Source: JBBRRP01 sp964609655 (GTDB lineage Bacteria; Myxococcota_A; Polyangia; Polyangiales; Polyangiaceae). From it: a stretch of DNA of 7,196 nt. The stretch is taken from contig CAZSUA010000294.1 of the NCBI GenBank assembly GCA_964609655.1, positions 1-7,196 on the forward strand, in the 5' to 3' direction. Shown in pieces: positions 1 to 5,385 of the stretch. A program made the position numbers and the translations under genes. The notes under the pieces are model-generated. The model was not told the origin of the DNA, searched no databases, and saw only the letters and a list, made by a program, of their open reading frames with translations. Numbering within the stretch: position 1 is the stretch's first letter; each line of letters starts with the position of its first letter.

Positions 1-367
1 TCCGCAGGTGCTCAATCGCTTCTTGCCGCCTCTCCAGCCCGAGGCAAGCGCGGGCGGCATCTTGGTGAGCCACATCGGGCATGACTCCGGTGTCGACCAT
101 CTCTAACGCGATACTGAGAGCAACCTCGAAGCGCCTGCTTTCGATGTGCGACAGATACAGTTGACGAAGCAGCATGGCGCGCGTCGTTGGGTCGAGCCCC
201 CCCGTGAGGCCCAGTCCCCGTCGGGCATACTTGGCTCGCCCCTCCGAATCCCGTGCCAACGTAGCCTTCTCGAGCATCAGCTCGGGAGTGCCATCAGCTT
301 CGGATCGGATTCTGGTCATGGGTGCTTCAGTGATGACTGCCCTTTGCATATTGCCCCAAAACTCCAT
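1..367 (-). CDS. TPR-like helical repeat protein, N-terminal part (runs off left edge)
   Basis: An open minus-strand frame starts at ATG 367 (MEFWGNMQRAV...) and stays open for 122 codons to the window edge, so the C-terminus is missing. Residues 30-122 look entirely alpha-helical. They contain paired amphipathic helices such as ARRGLGLTGGLDPTTRAMLL, LRQLYLSHIESRRFEVALSI and DAARACLGLERRQEAIEHLR, which resemble tetratricopeptide (TPR) repeats. TPR proteins usually act as protein-interaction scaffolds; the partner cannot be read here. There is no signal peptide or membrane segment, so it is probably cytoplasmic. The start is uncertain: in-frame ATGs at 349 and 319 are also possible, and none has a clear Shine-Dalgarno. 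The gene is divergent from the lipoprotein pair. The frame is well supported by its length and protein-like composition; the TPR assignment is by eye only. Confidence 0.7.
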   Translation of the reverse strand, partial: MEFWGNMQRAVITEAPMTRIRSEADGTPELMLEKATLARDSEGRAKYARRGLGLTGGLDPTTRAMLLRQLYLSHIESRRFEVALSIALEMVDTGVMPDVAHQDAARACLGLERRQEAIEHLR

Positions 368-407
368 AGGTGCCGCTCTTGCACCTGCTCAATCTAGCAG
401 CACCTGC
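368..407. repeat. GCACCT inverted/direct repeat cluster upstream of the leftward gene
   Basis: AGGTGC (368-373) and GCACCT (381-386) form a perfect 6-bp inverted repeat with a 7-nt spacer. The 8-mer GCACCTGC occurs at 381-388 and again at 400-407, a direct repeat with 19-nt start-to-start spacing. The cluster abuts the leftward start codon at 367. Read on the minus strand, the hairpin would end directly at that ATG. It could be an operator with three half-sites, a small 5'-UTR hairpin, or chance. No regulator is identified. Confidence 0.35.
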
Positions 408-464
408 ACAAGCGTCCAGTTTTCGGCTAATTTCCCCAGGCTCTTGCATAAGCCAGGGAGTGGT

Positions 465-470
465 AAGGGA
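465..470 (+). promoter_or_regulatory. Shine-Dalgarno for the first lipoprotein gene
   Basis: AAGGGA lies 6 nt before ATG 477. It decides the start: the same frame is open well upstream, but only this ATG has a ribosome binding site and places a signal peptide at the N-terminus. I see no convincing -35/-10 pair in 371-464. Confidence 0.6.
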
Positions 471-476
471 AAAGTC

Positions 477-770
477 ATGTTTCGAAAGTGGCAGTACTCA
501 GGGTTGGCGTTGTGGGTGATCGGTTGCGGGAGACCTGCAACGGTGGAGGACTGCGAAGTGATCGTGGAGCGCGTAGCCCGGCTTCAGATACTGGAATCAC
601 GTCCGATGAGCAGCAAGGAGACGGTGGAGCGCGAGGTTCAAACCGAGAAGAAGCTGTTGAAGCAACGCATGCAGGAGCGGTGCGTGGGGAAGCGTATCAA
701 TGAAAGCACGCTCAAGTGTGTCCACTCGGCCAAAACTTCCAGCGATGCCGTTGAGAAGTGCTTTGATTAG
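477..770 (+). CDS. Small Cys-rich lipoprotein (first of a paralogous pair)
   Basis: Encodes 97 aa. The N-terminus MFRK is followed by a short hydrophobic stretch and the lipobox V14-I15-G16-C17. This predicts signal peptidase II cleavage and lipid attachment at Cys17, so the protein should be membrane-anchored in the envelope. The mature part is hydrophilic and probably helical, with a highly charged middle (residues 47-68). It carries four further cysteines at 26, 69, 81 and 95, with the last near the very C-terminus (EKCFD). Start ATG 477 is chosen for its AAGGGA site and the signal peptide. It overlaps the next gene by 26 bp and is clearly paralogous to it: Cys spacings from the lipid Cys are 9, 43, 12 and 14, against 9, 44, 11 and 13. 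I recognise no named family and propose no function. Confidence 0.8.
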   Translation: MFRKWQYSGLALWVIGCGRPATVEDCEVIVERVARLQILESRPMSSKETVEREVQTEKKLLKQRMQERCVGKRINESTLKCVHSAKTSSDAVEKCFD

Positions 771-1071
771 GTCGAAACGGGCTGTGTGTCTCGGCTTGGT
801 TTTGGCGGCTGCCGCCACCGCGGCCGGATGCCAGAAGAAGCTGACCCAAGGGGAATGCCAGCTGCTGTTGGATCGCTACGTTGAGTTTTTGGTCCGAGCT
901 GAGGCGCCAAAAATTTCTGCTAGCAAGCTAGTCGAACGGAAGCGCGAAGCGCGCGAATTGGCTAGAAAATCTGCTTCTTTTGGCGAGTGCCCGAGTGCCG
1001 TCTCGGTGCACGCGTTCGAGTGTGCCATGAGTGCGGCAGGCACCGACGAGCTGGAGAAATGTTTGCTTTAG
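745..1071 (+). CDS. Small Cys-rich lipoprotein (second of a paralogous pair)
   Basis: Encodes 108 aa from ATG 745. A basic N-terminus (RSKR) leads into the hydrophobic segment VCLGLVLAAAATAAGC, and Cys29 is the likely lipidated residue. The lipobox A-A-G-C is slightly off consensus. The mature part has four cysteines at 38, 82, 93 and 106, matching the upstream protein in spacing and local sequence. Compare CEVIVERVARL with CQLLLDRYVEF, and DAVEKCFD with DELEKCLL. The start is uncertain: ATG 745 has no Shine-Dalgarno, while TTG 763 follows GAGAA and would still leave a good signal peptide. Either start overlaps the upstream gene, suggesting translational coupling. The stop at 1069-1071 overlaps the convergent ligD stop. 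Function is unknown; an envelope location is inferred. Confidence 0.78.
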   Translation: MPLRSALIRSKRAVCLGLVLAAAATAAGCQKKLTQGECQLLLDRYVEFLVRAEAPKISASKLVERKREARELARKSASFGECPSAVSVHAFECAMSAAGTDELEKCLL

Positions 1072-3719
1072 ACGCCGCGCAGCTTTTGTTCCATTCGACT
1101 GAGAGCAGCGGTGAGGTCAGGCGCGCTCTCAAAGAACCGCTCGAAGGGATCCCCCAATTCGGCAAGCCGTACCGGGACCGAAGCGAGGTTGAATGCCCGC
1201 GGATCCAGGGCTAGGTGGACTTCATCCCAATTGAGAGGCGTCGACACGGTGGCGCCCGGATAGGCTCTCACCGAGTAGGGGGCTACGATGGTTCGCGAGC
1301 GACCCGTCTGCCCCACGTCGAGCAAGACTTTTGCACCGCGTTTTGAAATCCGCCGCTCCATCGTGGAGATGTCCGGATGACGCAGCAGGAGCCAACGGCC
1401 GAGGAGCTCAACCAAGAGCTTAGCGGCGCCAAACGGGACGCCCGGGCCGAGCGGGACCAACACATGCAGGCCTTTTTGCCCGGATGTCTTCGGGAAACCG
1501 ACGAGCCCGACCTCGTCGAGCAGACCTCGCAACGTGAGCGCAAGGCGCACAGCGTCTTCAAAAGGTCGCTCGCCGACGTCAAAGTCGACCGTCAAGAAAT
1601 CACAGGCCTCCCGCGTGTGCTCCCTGCAGGCCAGCACATGAAGCGGAATGCACCCGAGGTTGGCAACGTGAACGAGTGCTTCGGGATCATCCAGCAGAAA
1701 TACCGTCTTTCGCCCTTCAGATTCATCGCTCCGTTCTTCACGGGTGAGCTCAAGGCTACGGAGCCAAGCAGGTGTGCCTTGAGGCACATTCCATTGGTAG
1801 AAGCTCTTACCGAGAATGCCGTCCGGATAGCGCACCAGCACCACGGGCCGCCCTCTCAAGAATTGCAGCATCACCGGAGCGACGGAAGCGTAGTAATCAC
1901 ACAGATCTCCCTTGGTGTAGCCTTCGTCGGGCCAGAAGATCTTCCCGCGGTTGGTGACGACAACGCGGCGTTCTTGCGCGCCAGTCTCCACAGGTTCACT
2001 CTCCGTCACCTCACTCACCGCAGCCTCGAGCCAGGCTTCCGGCGGCTCCGCCCGGCACTCATGGGGATCGCGATCAGCGCGGATCCCAAGAAAAACAGGC
2101 GCTCGCAAACGCCCTTCGTCCGTCCAACTGTTGTACCGAACTTGGACGACCATGAGGGGCCGTGTGAAGGTTGCGCCCTTCACGTCTTCGGGGATCTCAC
2201 CGTGGGCCGGATAGTCTTTTGTTTCCAATTCTTTCAGCCGGGGCAACAGCTGCTTCATCGCTTCGCCGTCCATCCCACTGCCCACTCTGCCCGTGAACGT
2301 GAGGCGCCCTCCCTGGTAGCTTGCGATGCAAAGCGAGCCCAATTCGCCGCGGCTGCCCTTGCCCGGGAGCCAGCCGATGACGACGAAATCATCGTCGCGC
2401 TCACACTTGATCTTGACCCAGTCTTCGGTTCGGCGCGGCCCTGGGCGGTAGAGGGAGTTAGTTTTCTTGGCGACGACTCCTTCCAAGTGCTGCAGCCTGC
2501 AAAAGTCGAAAAGTTGTTGCCCCTGCCCTTGGAAATAATCGACAGCGCGCAACACTCCATTTCCCGGCAGTAGCGCTGTCAGCAATTGCTTTCGTTGGCT
2601 GAGCGGGACGCCCAACAGACTGTGAGTACCGATCGCCAGGATGTCGAAGACCAGATAGTAAACTGGGATCTCGAGGCTGAGTCGCAGCACATCGAGCGGT
2701 TTTCGTGCGTGGATCCGTGGCCCAATCCGCTGAAAATTGGGCCGGCCAGCTTCGTCCAAGGCCACGATTTCACCGTCCAACACCACATTCTCGGGCGCCA
2801 AGGAGCGAACGGCGCGCGCCACCTCCGGGTAACTTCCCGTGGCACCTCGGCCGTTGCGATAACGGAGGGTCACCGTGTCGTGCTCCTTGGTGGCTACGAT
2901 GCGCACCCCGTCGAGCTTGAGCTCATAGATCCTGTCCGCTTCGTCCAGGCTGGCCCCGCTCAGGGCACACAGCATGGGCTCCAGAACTTTGAAGTCTGGC
3001 AAACCCGCGGCCGCACCAAGCGACAGGGCACGCGCTTCAAGCTCTGCTCCCAACTCGCGCTTGCGAGTGAGCTCAACCACGCTCAGGCTGGACAAAACAC
3101 TATAGATGTGTTCGGTGATTTCGACTGTTCCGCTGAAAGCATCTTCTTTCTTAATAAGAAGCCACTGATTCTCTTCTTCGGCGCCCTTGCGGCGCCCAGT
3201 GTGGACCAGAGCAAAGCGCCCCTTGAGCTTGAACCCCCAGAGTTCGAAATCGAGCTTGCCAATCTTCAGACCCTCTTCGGCTGTGGTTTCCAGATAGCGA
3301 ATCGCTCCTCGGTCCCAGACGATCATGGCGCCAGCGCCGTAGTTGCCAGCGGGGATCACGGCCTCGAAATCCAGGTATTCCAGGGGATGATCCTCGGTGT
3401 GAACGGCTAAGTGCTTCACGTTTGGATCGAGGCTTGGGCCCTTTGGGACAGCAAAGCTGCGTAAGGTTCCACCGATCTGGAGGCGCAGATCGTAGTGGGT
3501 GCGGCTTGCCGCATGCAGGTGAACGACGAATCGGCCGTGCTTGGTTTCCCGTGTACTGTCCTTGCGTTCAGCGGCAAACGGCTCGTTGGTGCGAGCTGGG
3601 TCGCGTTTGTTTCGATAAGCTGTGAGTTCTGCTGCGCTTGCCTGCGAAAGCGAGGCATCCGGCGTGTTGAGCTTCTGCGACATACTTTTGTCTGCTGAAG
3701 TTTTCGTCACTCGGGCCAT
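1068..3719 (-). CDS. ligD: Multifunctional NHEJ DNA ligase LigD (phosphoesterase-ligase-polymerase)
   Basis: An 883-aa ATP-dependent DNA ligase D of bacterial non-homologous end joining. It processes, fills in and seals double-strand breaks held by Ku. Domains run PE, LIG, POL, the order of Pseudomonas LigD. The 3'-phosphoesterase (about 60-200) keeps H69, H75, D77, R79, H111 and Y115. The ligase (about 245-560) has motif I K268-L-D-G-V-R with nucleophile K268, VVLDGEIVALD (motif III, from 312), LEGVVAKK (motif IV) and WVKIKC (motif V, 434-439). The primase-like polymerase (about 585-870) has metal-binding D712-x-D714, the KTSGQKGLH segment with S746 and H752, and D801. Two small departures from the usual motifs are DFDVGE and DVGQT. 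Start ATG 3719 has no Shine-Dalgarno, and M13 (3683) is an alternative. The gene is divergent from ku and convergent with the second lipoprotein gene. Length is normal and no frameshift is seen. Confidence 0.97.
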   Translation of the reverse strand: MARVTKTSADKSMSQKLNTPDASLSQASAAELTAYRNKRDPARTNEPFAAERKDSTRETKHGRFVVHLHAASRTHYDLRLQIGGTLRSFAVPKGPSLDPNVKHLAVHTEDHPLEYLDFEAVIPAGNYGAGAMIVWDRGAIRYLETTAEEGLKIGKLDFELWGFKLKGRFALVHTGRRKGAEEENQWLLIKKEDAFSGTVEITEHIYSVLSSLSVVELTRKRELGAELEARALSLGAAAGLPDFKVLEPMLCALSGASLDEADRIYELKLDGVRIVATKEHDTVTLRYRNGRGATGSYPEVARAVRSLAPENVVLDGEIVALDEAGRPNFQRIGPRIHARKPLDVLRLSLEIPVYYLVFDILAIGTHSLLGVPLSQRKQLLTALLPGNGVLRAVDYFQGQGQQLFDFCRLQHLEGVVAKKTNSLYRPGPRRTEDWVKIKCERDDDFVVIGWLPGKGSRGELGSLCIASYQGGRLTFTGRVGSGMDGEAMKQLLPRLKELETKDYPAHGEIPEDVKGATFTRPLMVVQVRYNSWTDEGRLRAPVFLGIRADRDPHECRAEPPEAWLEAAVSEVTESEPVETGAQERRVVVTNRGKIFWPDEGYTKGDLCDYYASVAPVMLQFLRGRPVVLVRYPDGILGKSFYQWNVPQGTPAWLRSLELTREERSDESEGRKTVFLLDDPEALVHVANLGCIPLHVLACREHTREACDFLTVDFDVGERPFEDAVRLALTLRGLLDEVGLVGFPKTSGQKGLHVLVPLGPGVPFGAAKLLVELLGRWLLLRHPDISTMERRISKRGAKVLLDVGQTGRSRTIVAPYSVRAYPGATVSTPLNWDEVHLALDPRAFNLASVPVRLAELGDPFERFFESAPDLTAALSRMEQKLRGV

Positions 3720-3741
3720 GTCGGGCTAGCATATTGCCACG
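3720..3741. promoter_or_regulatory. 22-bp divergent ligD/ku start region
   Basis: Only 22 bp separate the two start codons, and neither side has a Shine-Dalgarno. On the plus strand CATATT (3730-3735; 4 of 6 to TATAAT) sits exactly at -12 to -7 relative to the A of the ku ATG, as expected for a leaderless transcript. On the minus strand TATGCT (3733-3728; 4 of 6) could serve ligD with a start near 3721. The two would overlap, so the promoters may exclude each other. No good -35 is visible for either, and any upstream elements would lie inside the opposite gene. This is inference from spacing and weak matches. Confidence 0.35.
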
Positions 3742-4608
3742 ATGGCGGCGCGTGCGATCAGCTCAGGCACAATTTCCTTTGGACTCGTTTCTATTCCGGT
3801 CAAGCTGTATACGGCAGCTTCCTCAGAGCAGGTTAGCTTCAACATGCTGCACGCAAAGTGCGGAGGCCGCATTAAGCAGCAGTTGTTCTGCCCAGCCGAC
3901 AATGAAGTCATCGGACGCAATGACACGGTCAAGGGTTATGAGTACGCGCGCGGTCAGTTCGTGAAGTTTACAGAGGACGAAATCAAAGGTCTGGAGGCCG
4001 AACGCAGCAATAGCATCGAGATTGTTGAGTTCGTTCCGCTCTCGGGCGTGGATTTCCTTCAGGTTGAGCGTTCGTATTACCTGGGCCCGGACAAAGGCGG
4101 AGACAAGGCGTATCGCTTGTTGAGTGAATCGATGAGGGTCACGGATCGAGTAGCGGTGGGTCGCTGGTCAGCACGCGGAAAGGAACAGCTGATCTTGATT
4201 CGCCCGTATGGAAAGGACGGGCTCGTCTTTCATCAGCTGTACTACCAACACGAGCTGCGGGCCTTCGATGAGATCGACACGGGCGCTACTTTCACGTTCT
4301 CGGAGAAAGAGCAGGAGCTCGCTAAGAAGCTGATTGAGCAATTGAGTGTCGATCAGTTTGACGCCACTCCCTATCGTGATTCGTTCAGTGATCGGGTGCG
4401 GGCGGCGGTGGAACAGAAAGCGGCCGGCCAGGAGCTGACCCTGGAAGCCTCTGAGCCGAAGGCCCAGATTATTGACATCTTTGAAGCTTTGAAGCGCAGC
4501 CTCAAGGGCGCGGACGCTTCTGCGAGGGATGCTGAGCCTGCGCCGCTCAAGAAGACGGGTCCGGGCAGGCGTTTGTCCGAGAAGAAAGTCGAATCCGGTT
4601 CAGGTTAG
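3742..4608 (+). CDS. ku: Non-homologous end joining protein Ku
   Basis: A 288-aa bacterial Ku, usual length for the family. Ku forms a homodimeric ring that threads onto double-strand DNA ends and recruits LigD. The typical opening ISFGLVSIPVKLYTA (residues 11-25) is followed by Ku core signatures: VKGYEYARGQFVKFTEDEIK, a VEFVPLSGVDFLQVERSYYL block, the YYLGPDKGGDKAYRLL segment and RPYGKDGLVFHQLYY. The conserved C-terminal helix is IIDIFEALKRSL. The last 35 residues are a short polar, basic tail (KKTGPGRRLSEKK), the kind of tail linked in other Ku proteins to DNA and LigD contacts. C40 and C50 lie in the CGGRIKQQLFC segment. Start ATG 3742 is fixed by the conserved N-terminus despite lacking a Shine-Dalgarno. 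It is head-to-head with ligD, its functional partner. A hairpin follows the stop. Confidence 0.97.
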   Translation: MAARAISSGTISFGLVSIPVKLYTAASSEQVSFNMLHAKCGGRIKQQLFCPADNEVIGRNDTVKGYEYARGQFVKFTEDEIKGLEAERSNSIEIVEFVPLSGVDFLQVERSYYLGPDKGGDKAYRLLSESMRVTDRVAVGRWSARGKEQLILIRPYGKDGLVFHQLYYQHELRAFDEIDTGATFTFSEKEQELAKKLIEQLSVDQFDATPYRDSFSDRVRAAVEQKAAGQELTLEASEPKAQIIDIFEALKRSLKGADASARDAEPAPLKKTGPGRRLSEKKVESGSG

Positions 4609-4617
4609 GGCAGGGGG

Positions 4618-4649
4618 AGTCGCCTGATTCTTGGCCCAGCAGGCGATTT
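4618..4649 (+). terminator. Possible intrinsic terminator after ku
   Basis: A 9-bp stem, AGTCGCCTG (4618-4626) with CAGGCGATT (4640-4648), has one G-U pair and a 13-nt loop. It begins 10 nt after the ku stop. The T-run after it is short (TTT then G), so termination may be weak or assisted. The position between ku and a gene with its own strong ribosome binding site fits an end of transcript. Confidence 0.5.
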
Positions 4650-4678
4650 GCTCGCACAACGGGGGTGCTTCCGAACAG

Positions 4679-4683
4679 AGGAG
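4679..4683 (+). promoter_or_regulatory. Strong Shine-Dalgarno for the 161-aa gene
   Basis: AGGAG, within AGAGGAGA (4677-4684), lies 7 nt before ATG 4691. It decides that start over the in-frame TTG 4631, which sits in the ku hairpin loop. It contrasts with ku and ligD, which have no such site. Confidence 0.7.
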
Positions 4684-4690
4684 AACACCC

Positions 4691-5331
4691 ATGGATCAGG
4701 TTCATAACGCAACCTTGGTAGTGATCGAATACGGCGGCAGTTGGCCACGCTGGCTGCACCCTTCGCAGTCCGGCGATATGGCCGTTGTGGCCCAGCATTA
4801 TCCTGGAGCACCTTCGTCGTTGGTCACGCAGGTTGCGAGCCGGGTGACTCGCCTTGAAAATATGGGATGGCACCTGAGACAAATGGTGGTCGTTTCTAAC
4901 GGGAAAACGGACAAGGATTTGAGCGCAGCACGCAGCGTGCTNNNNNNNNNNNNNNNNNNNNNNNNNNNNNNNNNNNNNNNNNNNNNNNNNNNNNNNNNNN
5001 NNNNNNNNNNNNNNNNNNNNNNNNNNNNNNNNNNNNNNNNNTGGTCGTTTCTAACGGGAAAACGGACAAGGATTTGAGCGCAGCACGCAGCGTGCTTGCA
5101 CGTGGGCTCATTGCACACTTGCGTGATATTCGGCGTGGAGAGCTGATCCTGACGTGCGTTGAGCCAGCGTCGACGCGCGCACCGAGGGAGTTGATTGCCT
5201 TGGCATCCGCGCTTGAAAGCACGGCGTTGGGAACGGGCGTGTCGCTTTCCGTTCGGGGTTGGGATGGCTCCGTGCTCTTGACGACAGCCGATCCTCGGGT
5301 TGACGTCGCGCTGCTAGCTCAGGCTTCCTAG
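4691..5331 (+). CDS. Hypothetical alpha/beta protein, interrupted by an assembly gap
   Basis: Read literally, the frame enters 100 Ns after 83 codons and the part after the gap is out of register. Removing the Ns and one of the two identical 55-bp flanks gives one frame of 162 codons (161 aa plus stop), so the gene is very probably intact in the organism. The predicted protein alternates strands and helices: TLVVIEY, a helix over VTQVASRVTRLENMG, HLRQMVVVSNG, DKDLSAARSVLARGLIAHLR, ELILTCVEP, then RELIALASALESTALGTG, VSLSVRGWDG and SVLLTT. It has no signal peptide or membrane segment. I recognise no family; a small Rossmann-like or universal-stress-like fold is possible. A strong Shine-Dalgarno supports ATG 4691. 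The kinase gene starts 54 bp downstream on the same strand, so a link to signalling is likely but unproven. Confidence 0.72.
4887..4941 (+). repeat. Left copy of a 55-bp duplicate flanking the N gap (assembly artefact)
   Basis: These 55 bases, beginning TGGTCGTTTC and ending GCAGCGTGCT, are identical to 5042-5096. They end at the first N. This is what two contigs sharing a terminal overlap look like when joined with Ns instead of merged. Confidence 0.93.
4942..5041. other. Assembly gap of exactly 100 N
   Basis: The run is 100 Ns, the usual placeholder for a gap of unknown length. The identical 55-bp flanks suggest that no real sequence is missing. Confidence 0.97.
5042..5096 (+). repeat. Right copy of the 55-bp duplicate flanking the N gap (assembly artefact)
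   Basis: Identical to 4887-4941 and in the same codon phase: the first T is codon position 2 in both copies. Overlaying the two copies therefore keeps the reading frame. Confidence 0.93.
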
Positions 5332-5350
5332 CGGGGATCGCCGCCTAGTC

Positions 5351-5379
5351 TTTGGGTGGCCCAGGGAGGTATACCCAGA
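5351..5379 (+). promoter_or_regulatory. Small hairpin with a Shine-Dalgarno-like loop before the kinase gene
   Basis: TTTGGGT (5351-5357) can pair with ACCCAGA (5373-5379), seven pairs including one G-U. The 15-nt loop holds AGGGAGGT (5363-5370), the only strong Shine-Dalgarno-like sequence before the kinase start at 5386. That start is 15 nt away, further than usual. It may affect translation of the kinase or may be chance. Confidence 0.25.
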
Positions 5380-5385
5380 ACCGGG

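Noticed and set aside
174..476. Upstream extension of the first lipoprotein frame
   Set aside because: It overlaps the leftward TPR-like gene. The extension has no ribosome binding site and would bury the signal peptide. ATG 477 has both site and signal.
597..818. Short minus-strand frames opposite the lipoprotein genes
   Set aside because: They overlap two better-supported genes with signal peptides and conserved cysteines, and have no ribosome binding site or recognisable content.
920..940. GCTAGC / GCTAG repeats near 920-933
   Set aside because: They fall within the coding frame of the second lipoprotein (serine-lysine-leucine codons) and form no useful structure.
1377..3410. Long open frames on the plus strand opposite ligD (1377-2573 and 2586-3410)
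   Set aside because: They are the codon-for-codon mirror of ligD. Antisense stops would need TTA, CTA or TCA codons in ligD, which are rare at this GC content. The translations resemble no protein, and ligD is complete with catalytic motifs.
4631..4690. TTG 4631 as start of the 161-aa gene
   Set aside because: It lies in the loop of the ku hairpin with no ribosome binding site, whereas ATG 4691 has AGGAG at 7 nt.
4887..5096. The 55-bp duplicate as a genuine direct repeat, attachment site or element boundary
   Set aside because: The copies abut the Ns exactly, are perfectly identical, lie inside a coding frame and restore it when merged. An assembly join explains all of this.
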